Source of the DNA: Deinococcus sp. YIM 134068
GTDB lineage: Bacteria; Deinococcota; Deinococci; Deinococcales; Deinococcaceae
Direction: 5' to 3'
DNA: 64,000 nucleotides
NCBI RefSeq assembly: GCF_036543075.1
Contig: NZ_JAZHPF010000016.1
Coordinates: 11,018-75,017, forward strand
The notes beneath the pieces are model-generated. The model was not told the origin of the DNA. It saw nothing but the letters and a program-made list of their open reading frames with translations, and made no database searches. Positions 31,206 through 42,787 of this stretch are shown one piece after another (the stretch's first letter is position 1; the number at the start of each line of letters is the position of its first letter). The translations under genes and the position numbers were made by a program.

Positions 31206-31211
31206 AGGATA
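31206..31211 (-). promoter_or_regulatory. Leaderless -10 box of the DUF624 gene
   Basis: TATCCT on the minus strand, 7 bases before the ATG at 31198. Confidence 0.55.
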
Positions 31212-31244
31212 ACGCCGTGCGAAGAGGTGAGGCCCCTACAGCCG

Positions 31245-31598
31245 TCAGTATAGAAAGAGGACGAAGAGGACCGCCAGCACGACCCCCACGACGAGGCCAA
31301 GTAGAAGTTCCGTGTCAAAACGTCGGAGAAGACGATTGGTAGGGGGTAAGAGCCGAAGGAAGAGTGGGAGGCTGGCAATGAGCGCGGGTGAGAGAAGTTT
31401 TTGCCATACAACGCCCTCTCGTAGTAAGAAGACCGCCAGGGTAAGCGCATAGCCCAACCCTGCGGTGCAAACAAGGACCGCAACCCGCCACCACCACTGT
31501 GGCCCCCGCTCCTCCCACTTCTCCATATGGGCAGCTAGAACTTTCCTCTGCGCCTCTCGCACCTCTTCCTCGGCGGCGCGTAACTCCGGGTCTTTCAT
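31245..31598 (-). CDS. Small membrane protein of unknown function
   Basis: 117 residues. A charged N-terminal helix (about 1-32, Glu/Arg/Lys-rich) is followed by three hydrophobic segments (about 37-58, 65-83 and 97-117), the last running to the C-terminus. No family recognised. Base composition is less GC-biased at third positions than its neighbours, which could mean foreign origin or a poorly constrained gene. Confidence 0.6.
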   Translation of the reverse strand: MKDPELRAAEEEVREAQRKVLAAHMEKWEERGPQWWWRVAVLVCTAGLGYALTLAVFLLREGVVWQKLLSPALIASLPLFLRLLPPTNRLLRRFDTELLLGLVVGVVLAVLFVLFLY

Positions 31599-31634
31599 CT
31601 CCCCGACCGTGGCGCACGCCGCCTTACTGACGGC

Positions 31635-32438
31635 TTAACTCACCACCGTTCCCACTCCCCCCAGCGCCGCGCTCACCGGCTCGCCCGCCCGCGCATCCCC
31701 GAAGATCACGCGCCGCACACCGCCCTGCACCGCCTCGGCAGCCCCAAGAACCTTTTTCTTCATGCGGTCCTGCGCGAACTCCAGATAGCTCTCCACGTCG
31801 TTCGCGGGAATCTCCCGAATCAGGCTCGCCTCGTCCGGGTAATCGCGCAGCAGGCCGGGCACGTTGGAGAGGAGCAGCAGGGCGTCGGCCTTCAGTGCAA
31901 CCGCTAATGCGGCGGCGGCCCGGTCGCCGTCCACGTTGATCGCCACGCCCTCGTAGCTCGCGGCGGGGGGCGTCAGGACGGGCAGGTAGCCCGCGCCGAG
32001 GAGCAGGTTCACGAGGTCCACGTTCACCCGCTCGACCGTGCCCGTGTGGTCGCCGCGCAGGACCTTGACCTTGCCGTTCTCGACCGCCCGCACGGAGTCC
32101 TTGTGGCGGCCCTCGAAGATGCGCCCGTCCAGCCCGGAGAGGCCCACCGCGTTCACGCCGAGGCGTTGCAGCCGCTCGACGATGCCCTTGTTCATCTTGC
32201 CGCAGTACACCATCTCGAAGATTTCCAGCGTCTCGCGGTCCGTGAAGCGCGACGTGTAGCCGCTCGGGCTGGTGACGAAACGCGGCGGGTGCCCCAGCGC
32301 CTCGGCGATGCGGTTCGTCTCCCCGCTGCCCCCGTGGACGAGGACGAAGCGTTCCCCCGTCTTCCACCGCGCGGCGAGGTCGGCGCACACGGCGTCATAG
32401 TCGATTCCGGCGCTTCCGCCCACCTTGACGACGATCAT
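31635..32438 (-). CDS. lysZ: [LysW]-aminoadipate kinase LysZ
   Basis: 267 residues. Amino acid kinase fold: MIVVKVGGSAGI, VLVHGGSGETN, LEIFEMVYCGKMNKGIVE, GLSGLDGRIFEGR and INVDGDRAAAALA. The sequence is closer to Thermus LysZ as I recall it than to ArgB, especially the MVYCG-NK and GLSGLDGR motifs. It phosphorylates the side chain of alpha-aminoadipate carried on LysW in lysine synthesis. Leaderless start with TATCCT 7 bases upstream. The next enzyme, LysY, is 4 kb away in this window. Confidence 0.92.
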   Translation of the reverse strand: MIVVKVGGSAGIDYDAVCADLAARWKTGERFVLVHGGSGETNRIAEALGHPPRFVTSPSGYTSRFTDRETLEIFEMVYCGKMNKGIVERLQRLGVNAVGLSGLDGRIFEGRHKDSVRAVENGKVKVLRGDHTGTVERVNVDLVNLLLGAGYLPVLTPPAASYEGVAINVDGDRAAAALAVALKADALLLLSNVPGLLRDYPDEASLIREIPANDVESYLEFAQDRMKKKVLGAAEAVQGGVRRVIFGDARAGEPVSAALGGVGTVVS

Positions 32439-32445
32439 GGGCGTC

Positions 32446-32451
32446 AGGATA
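32446..32451 (-). promoter_or_regulatory. Leaderless -10 box of lysZ
   Basis: TATCCT on the minus strand, 7 bases before the lysZ ATG at 32438. It overlaps the space just beyond the MFS gene stop at 32455, so lysZ has its own promoter. Confidence 0.6.
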
Positions 32452-32454
32452 GCG

Positions 32455-33645
<1,191 letters not shown>

Positions 33646-33738
33646 ACTCCCGACTCTGCGCCTTCAGTCGCAGGTCAACCGTGCGTTCCCACGGCGGGGA
33701 CAACTCACACAGGAGGAGAGCACAAGCCCGTCTGCCCT

Positions 33739-33770
33739 GCTGGCGGCTGGAAGCTGGCCGCTGGCGGCTT
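33739..33770. repeat. Heptad tract, unit GCTGGCG/GCTGGAA
   Basis: GCTGGCG, GCTGGAA, GCTGGCC, GCTGGCG in 7-base phase, just beyond the stop codon of the GNAT gene at 33773. Nearly the same units as at 26992-27022. Confidence 0.8.
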
Positions 33771-33772
33771 CC

Positions 33773-34084
33773 TCACAACCCGAACACCCCCCGCTGCCCC
33801 GGCTGCACGAGGTCCACATACTCCCGGTGCTCGCGGATGTAATTTGCCACGAAGGGGCACATGGGCACGACCTGCCGCCCCTGGGTGCGGGCGTCGTCCA
33901 GCGCGGCGCGGACGAGGGTGCTTCCCAGACCCTGCCCCTCGTGGCCCTCCTCGATCTCGGTGTGGGTGAACATCACCGCGCTTCCGGCGGGGCGGTACTC
34001 GGCGAAGCCCACCACCCGCCCGTCCTGCGTGATCTCGTAGCGGCGGGCGGCCTCGTTGTTCGTCACCTGCGCGTCTGGGGTCAT
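33773..34084 (-). CDS. Small GNAT-type N-acetyltransferase (YjdJ-like)
   Basis: 103 residues. YEITQDGRVVGFAEYRP, MFTHTEIEEGHEGQGLGSTLVRAAL with the acetyl-CoA loop (Q-G-L-G-S), and a final PFVANYIREHREYVDLV. This is the minimal GCN5-related type (PF14542). Target unknown. Its start overlaps the DUF84 gene by 4 bases. Confidence 0.88.
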   Translation of the reverse strand: MTPDAQVTNNEAARRYEITQDGRVVGFAEYRPAGSAVMFTHTEIEEGHEGQGLGSTLVRAALDDARTQGRQVVPMCPFVANYIREHREYVDLVQPGQRGVFGL

Positions 34085-34599
34085 GGCTCAGCGTACAACC
34101 CGGCCTCCAGGAAGGGGACCGTAGCGAACGCGACCGCCTGCCGCCACACGTCCGCCCGCGTCACAAAGCCCCGGCTGAGCGCCCCGAAACTCCCCACGCC
34201 GCGATTCACGTCCACCGTGCCCAGCAACTCGTCCATCACCCGGCCCAGTTCCTCGCCCGCCCGGACGCGCGCCACGACGACGGGCGGCAGCCGCACCTCC
34301 GCCGACCGTGCCACCTCCACCCGTCCCCCGCGCGCCACGGCCACGAACCCGAAGAGCCGTCCCTCCTCCCCCTCGAAGGTGACGCCGCCCTCCAGCCCCA
34401 CGCCCCAGTCCGCGCCCACGAGGGCCGCCCGCGCCCGGTTCACCGCCCCCTCGCGTGTCTGCGCCTCCCCGACGGGCTGCCCCGGCACGCCGCTCGGCAC
34501 GTCCACCCCCTCCACCTCGGCGTCCGGCCACCATGCCCCGAACACGTCCCGCACGGGCCGCACCTTCGCCGGGTTCCGGCTCCCCACATGGACCCTCAC
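34081..34599 (-). CDS. DUF84 inosine/xanthosine triphosphatase-like protein
   Basis: 172 residues. VHVGSRNPAKVRPVRDVFG, VPSGVPGQPVGEAQTREGAVNRA and DWGVGLEGGV match the DUF84 (YjjX-like) family, which hydrolyses non-canonical purine triphosphates such as ITP and XTP. GTG start overlapping the DinB gene stop (GTGA). Middle gene of a three-gene coupled operon. Confidence 0.88.
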   Translation of the reverse strand: MRVHVGSRNPAKVRPVRDVFGAWWPDAEVEGVDVPSGVPGQPVGEAQTREGAVNRARAALVGADWGVGLEGGVTFEGEEGRLFGFVAVARGGRVEVARSAEVRLPPVVVARVRAGEELGRVMDELLGTVDVNRGVGSFGALSRGFVTRADVWRQAVAFATVPFLEAGLYAEP

Positions 34600-35021
34600 G
34601 CTTCGTCCCCCTCCGGCCAGTCGCCGAGCAGACGCCGCAGCAACGCCACCTGCCCCCAGTGGTAGGCGTTGTGCGCCGCGAGGTCGGTCAGCACGTCGCG
34701 CGCCCGGCTGGACGGGTCGCCCGCGAGAACCTGCGCCTCCGCCAGTCCCAGGGTGAGGTCGTCCACGAGTCGCCGGAAGCCCTCCTCGGTCGTGGGCGGA
34801 TCAGGCCAAACGTCCAATCCCTCCGGCCACGTCTGCCGCCCCCCCGACGCGAGGTCGAGGCTCGCCCGGCCCGTCACGGCGAGGTGGGTCAGCACGTCCG
34901 CGAGCGTGTACGGCACGCCCGGCACGGCCCGCGAGGCGACTGCGAGAGTCAGCCCGTCCAGCAACTGCGACGGCTCACGAAAGGCGGACCCGCCTGCGAG
35001 GGAGGCTTGGAGGAGGTTCAT
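34596..35021 (-). CDS. DinB family protein
   Basis: 141 residues, four-helix bundle type. YTLADVLTHLAVTGRASL supplies one metal His and AAHNAYHWGQVALLRR the other two, as in the DinB/YfiT superfamily; thiol-dependent transferases are the known members. Deinococcus genomes carry many copies. Leaderless: TAGCCT 6 bases before the ATG. Promoter gene of the DinB-DUF84-GNAT operon. Confidence 0.85.
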   Translation of the reverse strand: MNLLQASLAGGSAFREPSQLLDGLTLAVASRAVPGVPYTLADVLTHLAVTGRASLDLASGGRQTWPEGLDVWPDPPTTEEGFRRLVDDLTLGLAEAQVLAGDPSSRARDVLTDLAAHNAYHWGQVALLRRLLGDWPEGDEA

Positions 35022-35027
35022 GCGCTC

Positions 35028-35033
35028 AGGCTA
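35028..35033 (-). promoter_or_regulatory. Leaderless -10 box of the DinB operon
   Basis: TAGCCT on the minus strand, 6 bases before the ATG at 35021. Confidence 0.55.
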
Positions 35034-35108
35034 GGGCATACGGAGTCGCCAGCATCCAGTCGCCAGAAAAACCGGGGTCGGGTCCGGTCCGTGCTGAGGA
35101 GGGTGTCC

Positions 35109-35147
35109 GCAGAAGACGCAGAAGGCAGAAGGCAGAAGGCTGATGAC
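35109..35147. repeat. Heptad tract, unit GGCAGAA
   Basis: GCAGAAG-type units in 7-base phase (GGCAGAA three times, then GGCTGAT). A shorter tract (CGCCAGC, ATCCAGT, CGCCAG) lies at 35046-35066. The whole spacer 35022-35421 has no gene. Confidence 0.75.
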
Positions 35148-35190
35148 AAGGCCTTCGCCTTTGCACAGCTCTAAAGCAGTGGCGAGAAGG

Positions 35191-35259
35191 GTCATGCTGA
35201 GCGTCAGCGAAGCATCTAGAAACGGGAGAAATGAGGCCCTTCGGTGCGCTCAGGGTCAC
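35191..35259. repeat. Palindromic element, left copy beside the response regulator
   Basis: Starts GTCATGCTGAGCG, has GCGAAGCATCT, then CCCTTCGGTGCGCTCAGGGTCAC. The whole 69 bases are nearly the reverse complement of 35908-35973, and each copy is itself an imperfect palindrome. Confidence 0.85.
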
Positions 35260-35421
35260 AAGAGTTCTTCTGCCCATTGCTCTTGACAACTGGTTCCTGG
35301 CGACTCCCCCGTCCCACCTCAAGAGTTCGCCAAGACCGCGTGTCGGGAACGTGAAGTGCTTCCGGGGGCTGCAAACACGACCGTAGAGGACACTACGGGG
35401 CGAAGGACGGGAGACCCACCG

Positions 35422-35865
35422 ATGCTCAGCTCCGAGACCACCCCCATCGAGATTCTGCTCGTCGAGGACACCGAGGCGGACATCCTGCTCACGGAGGAAG
35501 CCTTCGCCGCCGCCGGCATCGCCAACCGGCTGCACATCGCCCGCGACGGCGTGGAGGCGCTCGCCTTTCTGCGCCACGAGGGCAAGGACGAGGAGGCCCC
35601 GCGCCCCGACGTGATCCTGCTCGACATCAACATGCCGCGCATGAACGGCCTCGAACTCCTCGCCCTGCTCAAGCGCGACCCCGACCTGATGACCATCCCC
35701 GTCATCATGCTGACCACCAGCCAGGCCGAGGAGGACATCCTGCGCTCCTACCAGGCCCACGCCGCGAGCTACGTCGTCAAGCCCATCGAGTTTGGCCGCT
35801 TCTATCAGGCGATCCAGGCCCTCGGGCGCTACATGCTGAGCATCGTACGGGTGCCGCCGGGGTAG
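35422..35865 (+). CDS. Single-domain response regulator (CheY/Rcp1 type)
   Basis: 147 residues, receiver domain only. Acidic pair in LLVEDTEAD, phosphoacceptor Asp in VILLDINMPRMNGLELL, Thr in MLTTSQAE, Lys in YVVKPIEF. The insertion after helix 3 and EDTEADILL start resemble Rcp1-type regulators, which often serve bacteriophytochromes. No kinase gene is near. GGGAG box precedes the ATG at 35422. Flanked by inverted copies of a palindromic repeat. Confidence 0.92.
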   Translation: MLSSETTPIEILLVEDTEADILLTEEAFAAAGIANRLHIARDGVEALAFLRHEGKDEEAPRPDVILLDINMPRMNGLELLALLKRDPDLMTIPVIMLTTSQAEEDILRSYQAHAASYVVKPIEFGRFYQAIQALGRYMLSIVRVPPG

Positions 35866-35907
35866 AGGGGTCGCCCGTCGCCAGAAGCAGTTGACGAAGG
35901 AAGAATT

Positions 35908-35973
35908 GTCACCCTGAGCGCAGCGAAGGGCCTCCTGTCATGAGGTGAGATGCTTGGGGGCGCTCAGCATGAC
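35908..35973. repeat. Palindromic element, right copy beside the response regulator
   Basis: Starts GTCACCCTGAGCGCAGCG, ends GCGCTCAGCATGAC, in opposite orientation to 35191-35259. Similarity continues outward into the flank (CAGTTG, GAAGAA). Confidence 0.85.
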
Positions 35974-36040
35974 CCTGTTCTTCTCTCGAACGTTTTGGAA
36001 GAACAGGTTGAGGGGGAGAAGCCGGGTCGGGTCAACCTTC

Positions 36041-37159
<1,119 letters not shown>

Positions 37160-37702
37160 TCACTGCTTGCCGAACATTAAGTTCACAATTTCCAGTAGGT
37201 CTCCATTCACCGCCTCTCCCCCTGCTGCCCGCCTCCTGATCTCGTTCGGCGTCAGCCACTCGCCGCCGCTGAAGTCGTCCGGGTTGAGGTTAGGCGTGGT
37301 CTCGGTGGGCACCTCGTAGACGTGAGTGAAGCAGCGCAGGGTCGTGTCGAGAGGGCTAAACGTTCCGACCCGCCGCCAGGAAGACGCCTCCACGTCGAGA
37401 TTCAGTTCCTCCCGTGTCTCGCGGAGGAAGGCGTCGTCGCAGGACTCACCCGCCAGCACCAGCCCGCCCACGCTGAAGTCGAGTGCGCCCGGCCAACGGG
37501 TCTTGTGGCTCGCCCGACGTGGGATGAAGACTTCCCCGGCCCGGTTCCGCAGAAAGCCCACCACGCTCCTCTTGTGCCGCACGCCCTCGGACGCCGAGCG
37601 CCACAGCACGCCCACCACCTCTCCGATGTCGTTCAAGAGGTCGAGTAGTTCATCCGTCTCCGGCTCTACGGAACGGCCCAGCAGGACGCTGTAGTACGTC
37701 AT
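37160..37702 (-). CDS. NUDIX hydrolase
   Basis: 180 residues. Complete Nudix box G-x5-E-x7-REtrEEL (GLVLAGESCDDAFLRETREE). Residues 80-95 (RRASHKTRWPGALDF) place it near the IPP isomerase-like Nudix group. Substrate unknown. The ATG at 37702 overlaps the stop of the upstream gene as ATGA, so the two are coupled; a longer frame start is rejected for that reason. Confidence 0.9.
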   Translation of the reverse strand: MTYYSVLLGRSVEPETDELLDLLNDIGEVVGVLWRSASEGVRHKRSVVGFLRNRAGEVFIPRRASHKTRWPGALDFSVGGLVLAGESCDDAFLRETREELNLDVEASSWRRVGTFSPLDTTLRCFTHVYEVPTETTPNLNPDDFSGGEWLTPNEIRRRAAGGEAVNGDLLEIVNLMFGKQ

Positions 37703-37983
37703 CCGCAGGTCGGGCCGAGCTTCCCGCAGTTCCCGCAAGAGGTGTGCTCCTCACGCTCGAAGGCGTGCCACTCGTCCTCTCCAGCCCGCAAGAAGGCCGC
37801 GCGCATCGGCAGAGAAGCAGGCGCGTCACTCAGGTCGAGCGTAGAGTCGTAAGCCTCTGCCCAATTGAGGAGGCGCGCTGTCAGCCCCGGCGAAAGGCAC
37901 AGCGTCGGCGGGTCCGCGTTCCCGGCCTCCGACCACAGGGGAAAGCATTCATAGTCTGCCATCAGCCGCAACGCCTCGCTCAT
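37699..37983 (-). CDS. Hypothetical protein, 94 aa, coupled to the NUDIX gene
   Basis: Starts MSEALRLMADYECFPLWSEAGN and ends HTSCGNCGKLGPTCG with three Cys that could bind a metal. Segment LSPGLTARLLNWAEAYDSTLD is conserved-looking. Family not recognised. The stop overlaps the Nudix start. A GTG at 38034 would give a longer form. Confidence 0.65.
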   Translation of the reverse strand: MSEALRLMADYECFPLWSEAGNADPPTLCLSPGLTARLLNWAEAYDSTLDLSDAPASLPMRAAFLRAGEDEWHAFEREEHTSCGNCGKLGPTCG

Positions 37984-38078
37984 CGGCCTGATCGTCGCAT
38001 GGGAATGGTGCTCTTGCCGCCGCGAACTTGACACGCCCTCCTCAGGCTGACTAACTGGACCCAGACCGGAGGTCCCCC

Positions 38079-38708
38079 ATGCCCGACCCGTCCACCCTCG
38101 CCCTCTTCGTCGTCGCCGCGCTCGCCCTACTCGTCGTGCCCGGCCCTTCGGTGCTCTATATCGTCGCGCGGAGTCTGCACCAGGGAAGGCGGGCGGGGCT
38201 GGTCTCCGCGCTGGGGGTGCAGGTGGGCGGGCTGCTCCACGTCCTCGCGGCGGCGGTCGGCCTCTCGGCGCTCGTGCTGTCGTCCGCGCTGCTGTTCACT
38301 GCCGTGAAGTACCTCGGCGCGGCGTACCTCGTCTACCTCGGCGTCAGGACTTTGTTCTCCCAGGAGGAAGTTCACACGCCCGACCTCCCGGCTCCGAAGA
38401 GGCTGAGTTAGGTGTTCTGGCAGGGTGCCCTCGTCAACGCGCTCAACCCCAAGACGGCGCTGTTCTTCCTCGCCTTCCTGCCGCAGTTCATCCAGCCGGA
38501 ACGCGGCCCGGTCGCCCTCCAGACCCTGACCCTCGGGGCGCTGTTCCTCGTGCTGGCGACCCTCAGCGACGGGGTGTATGCCCTGCTCGCGGGGGCGGTC
38601 GGCAAGCGGCTGCAAGGCAACCGGGTCTTCGCGCGGCGGCAGAGGTACGTGACCGGGGGCGTGTACATCGCGCTCGGCCTCGGCACGGTGGCGGTGCAGC
38701 CGGAGTAG
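38079..38708 (+). pseudogene. LysE/RhtB family exporter with in-frame TAG
   Basis: The frame codes for a normal LysE-type exporter of about 209 residues (VVPGPSVLYIVARSLHQGRRAGL, LGAAYLVYLGVRTL, then ALVNALNPKTALFFLAFLPQF). Codon 111 is TAG (38409-38411), and reading resumes in the same frame with VFWQGALVN. The stop falls just before a conserved block, where a sense codon such as CAG would be normal. Either a nonsense mutation or a sequence error. As written the product lacks half the membrane segments. AGGTCCCCC precedes the ATG. Confidence 0.88.
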
Positions 38709-38711
38709 GTG

Positions 38712-40733
38712 TTACCTCCCGCCCCCAATCAGCGTCAGCCCGATCAGGGTCGGATTGGCCCCCTTGCCCTCGCTCACCAGCGTCACGCTCTGAATCGCCA
38801 CACCCGGCTTGGGGTTCGTCCACTCCAGCACGGGCACGTTGACCTCCAGCCCGTCACGTGTCCTGCCCGCCCAGCCCGGCGCGGCGACGAGGCTAGTGGG
38901 CACGGTGTCCGTCCACGCGCGGAGGTGTCGCCCGTACTCCAGCGGCACGTTCTGCACCGAGCCGTCCGCGTAGCGCACCTCGTAGCGGCCCACGACCTCG
39001 CGGTTCGTGGCGGCGGGCCAGCCCGTCGTGTGGAGGAAGGCCAGCGCCTCGGCCTTGCGGCCCAGCTCCACCGTCACCCGCTCCGGCAACTCCCGCGCCG
39101 CCGCCCGGTTCCCCCGCAGCATCACGGCCCCGCGCACGTCGAAGCGGTACGCACCCACCCGCACGGTCCCGGTCGGAAGGTTCCGCAGGTCGGTGTCCGG
39201 CCCCTTGAGAATCCAGCCCTTCCCGCCCTCGTCGGTGAGCTTGCGGGTCACGAGCGGCGTGAGGTTGACGAGGTGGCCCACCGTATTCCGGTAGGTGCCC
39301 GGCGCGTAGAGGTCGCGGAACACGGCCTCTGCGTCCACTGGTTTTCCAGCCGGATTCCAGAAGCTCGCCCCGCCCCGCACGTAGGCCACGCTCTGCTCGG
39401 CGGCCCCGTCCCAGAGGCTGCCGTTGCCGAAGTAGCCCGCCCAGCGCGTCTGAATCATGCCGACGGCCCCGGCTCCCGCCGCCGCCCGCGCCTGCCCCTC
39501 GGCGTTGCCCGGCTCGTGCCACGACGCGCCCAGCACCGGGAATCCGGCGGCCTTGATACGCGCGAGCATCGGGAAGTCGGCCCCCGGCTCGTAGTTCCAG
39601 TAGGCGACCTGAATATCCTTCGGCAACCGCGCCGGGAGGGTATCCACCACGCTGTCCGCGAAGGCCGCGTCGTGCCAGATCATCGTCCCGACGCCCCTGG
39701 ACTTCAGGAAGCCGTGGAGCTTAAGCATGTCGTCCACGAACAGCTTCTCGAAGCCTACCGCCTTCCCGTTCGCCCGCGCGGGGAAGCGGTCGCGGTTCCT
39801 CACCTCGTCGTGACCGATGTGGAGCACCTTCGGTTTGAAGACCTCCACCGCCTCGCGCAGCACGGGCAAGACGACGCGCTCGTAGGTCTGTGGGTTGAGC
39901 GTGTCGTAGGCGAAGGGACTTTGCGAGTCCGGGTCCTGCACGAGGTCGAGGTTCCGCCCCCCGTGGAACATCCAGCCGACGTGCCCCAGCGTCTCGATGA
40001 GGGGGATGACCTCCATCCCATGCTCCCGCGCCAGCCGCGCCACGCGGGCCGCCTCCGCCTTCGTCGCGCCGCCGGGATGTGCCCAGCCGCCCGCCTTCGC
40101 CACATCCCACTGCACATAGTTGGACATGACGAGCACGGCGTTGTACTTGAGCTGCGCGAGCATGGGGATGAGGCGGTCGTTCACGGGCTGGCTGGAGGAG
40201 TCCAGATACAGCATCGCCACCCGCTGCCTCAACGCCGGGGCGTCCTGCACCCGCGCGAACCTCAGCCCGCCCGGCGTGAGGAGTTGCCGCAACGTCTGCG
40301 CGCCGGAGTACGCCCCCTTCGCATCCGCGCCCACCACGTAGGCCCCCGTCGCGTCCACCCACAGCGCGTACCCCTCCGCCGCCTCGGTGAGGAGGCCCGC
40401 CGCCTTCGCCCGCGCCGCCAATCCCGCGTCCGCCCGCGTGCCGATCACGACGCTTCGGCTGCCCCCGTCGGGCAGGCCAGCCCCCAGCCGCGTCTTCCAC
40501 TCGGTCCGCAGGTCGCGCACCGCCCAGCCCAACTCCGGCGCGTTGCCGACCACCCGCACGCCGAGGCCGGAGAGGGGAAGCGTCCCGGTTGGAAACTCCG
40601 CCCTCTTCGGCTGCGGTGTGAGGGTCGCGCCCGGTTGAATGGCCCGAGCGGCGGGAACGGGGGTGACGGGGAGGGGGGCGGCGAGGGCGGGGGAGAGGAG
40701 CAACGGAAGGATGAGACTGCCAGTTAAGCGCAT
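38712..40733 (-). CDS. Secreted GH20 beta-N-acetylhexosaminidase
   Basis: 673 residues, signal peptide cleaved near residue 18 (PALAA). A GH20b-like domain (about 35-160) precedes the barrel; YLDSSSQPVNDRLIPMLAQLKYN, IPLIETLGHVGWMFHGG and the catalytic pair in VLHIGHDEV are visible. Releases terminal GlcNAc/GalNAc outside the cell. The C-terminal part (about 520-673) is a separate beta domain. GAGGTCAACCC precedes the ATG. The sugar-binding protein gene upstream on the same strand may import the product. Confidence 0.92.
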   Translation of the reverse strand: MRLTGSLILPLLLSPALAAPLPVTPVPAARAIQPGATLTPQPKRAEFPTGTLPLSGLGVRVVGNAPELGWAVRDLRTEWKTRLGAGLPDGGSRSVVIGTRADAGLAARAKAAGLLTEAAEGYALWVDATGAYVVGADAKGAYSGAQTLRQLLTPGGLRFARVQDAPALRQRVAMLYLDSSSQPVNDRLIPMLAQLKYNAVLVMSNYVQWDVAKAGGWAHPGGATKAEAARVARLAREHGMEVIPLIETLGHVGWMFHGGRNLDLVQDPDSQSPFAYDTLNPQTYERVVLPVLREAVEVFKPKVLHIGHDEVRNRDRFPARANGKAVGFEKLFVDDMLKLHGFLKSRGVGTMIWHDAAFADSVVDTLPARLPKDIQVAYWNYEPGADFPMLARIKAAGFPVLGASWHEPGNAEGQARAAAGAGAVGMIQTRWAGYFGNGSLWDGAAEQSVAYVRGGASFWNPAGKPVDAEAVFRDLYAPGTYRNTVGHLVNLTPLVTRKLTDEGGKGWILKGPDTDLRNLPTGTVRVGAYRFDVRGAVMLRGNRAAARELPERVTVELGRKAEALAFLHTTGWPAATNREVVGRYEVRYADGSVQNVPLEYGRHLRAWTDTVPTSLVAAPGWAGRTRDGLEVNVPVLEWTNPKPGVAIQSVTLVSEGKGANPTLIGLTLIGGGR

Positions 40734-40755
40734 GGGTTGACCTCGGAGGGGAAGA

Positions 40756-40872
40756 AGGGCGAGCGAGGCTCGCCACCCCTCTCCCGCAAGGGGAGAGGGA
40801 GAAAGAAGAGCAGGAGCTTGTGCTGTTAGCTCCTCCCCCTTGAGGGGGGAGGCCGGGTGGGGGTGAACGAGC
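40756..40872. repeat. MITE-like element, copy D
   Basis: GGCGAGC-GAG-GCTCGCC hairpin, then CCCTCTCCC-GCAA-GGGGAGAGGG, then CTCCCCCTTGAGGGGGGAG. No terminal repeat seen. Lies in the 280-base spacer between the GH20 gene and the binding protein gene; a weak heptad tract follows at 40983-41010. No gene in the spacer. Confidence 0.75.
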
Positions 40873-41013
40873 ATGGCACTCAAGAGAGCTTGAATCTCAA
40901 CGCCTCCCGAAGTCGAATAGAGAACAGAGACCAAACGGAGGCGGCACGCGGCCCAGTCTCCCAGGCCCACGCGCCGCCCCTTATCTCTCATTCCTCAGTG
41001 CTCATCACTCCGC

Positions 41014-42243
<1,230 letters not shown>

Positions 42244-42276
42244 GGGCACTCCTTGGGGACGTGGGTGAAGTGGGCT

Positions 42277-42290
42277 TGAGGCGTGCCTCA
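42277..42290 (-). promoter_or_regulatory. 14-bp palindrome before the sugar-binding protein gene
   Basis: TGAGGCGTGCCTCA, perfect palindrome, just downstream of a TAGAGT -10-like box on the minus strand. Candidate operator for a sugar-responsive repressor. Confidence 0.45.
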
Positions 42291-42371
42291 GACTCTAGCG
42301 TGAGCTTCCTGAACCCGTCTGAGAGGATAGGGGCCGCGTCTCATGTCCGGGCGGGCAGCTACAGTTGGCGA

Positions 42372-42773
42372 GTGGGAGTGTGCCTTCTGATTCTTGCTGG
42401 AAAGGGGATTCAGGTTCGCGGGGTGGAAGAACTGCGCGAGCTTTTAGCACCTCTCCGGGAATGCCGCCCCGCCGAAGTCTGGTTGGAGAATCCGCCGCAC
42501 GGCAATCTGTGCCTCCTCAGCAACGGGCTGGAGGCGTTCCTGATGCACCTGCCCGACGCGGAGGGCGAGCATCCCGGCTGGACGACGCGGGCGGCTGAGG
42601 GTGAGGACCGGAACAAGGCGGTCTCTGGATTCGTTCTGAGTAACGGGCAGGTGGACGAGTTCCCCGCGTCGTGAGTCGTCCCGCTCGAAGAAGGAATTAC
42701 CGCCTTCCTCCACTTCTCCGCTTCCGGCACGCGCGCCCCGTGGTTGACGTGGCACGACGACTCCCTGCCGTGA
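42372..42773 (+). pseudogene. Imm1-family immunity protein gene with in-frame TGA
   Basis: GTG at 42372 with TACAGT 6 bases upstream (leaderless). The frame reads VEELRELLAPLRECRPAEVWLE, then LCLLSNGLEAFLMHLPD and FVLSNGQVDEFPAS, a TGA at 42672-42674, and continues in frame VVPLEEGITAFLHF ... APWLTWHDDSLP to TGA at 42771. The complete string fits the Imm1 family (tail VPLEEAI...FLHF...RP-WLTW). Imm1 proteins neutralise contact-dependent toxins; no toxin gene is near. Nonsense mutation or sequence error. Confidence 0.75.
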
Positions 42774-42787
42774 CGACTTGGGATGAC

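Noticed and set aside
42672..42674. Selenocysteine at the in-frame TGA of the Imm1-like gene
   Set aside because: No SECIS-like hairpin directly after the TGA, the family has no selenoproteins, and other genes in the window carry both TAG and TGA interruptions.
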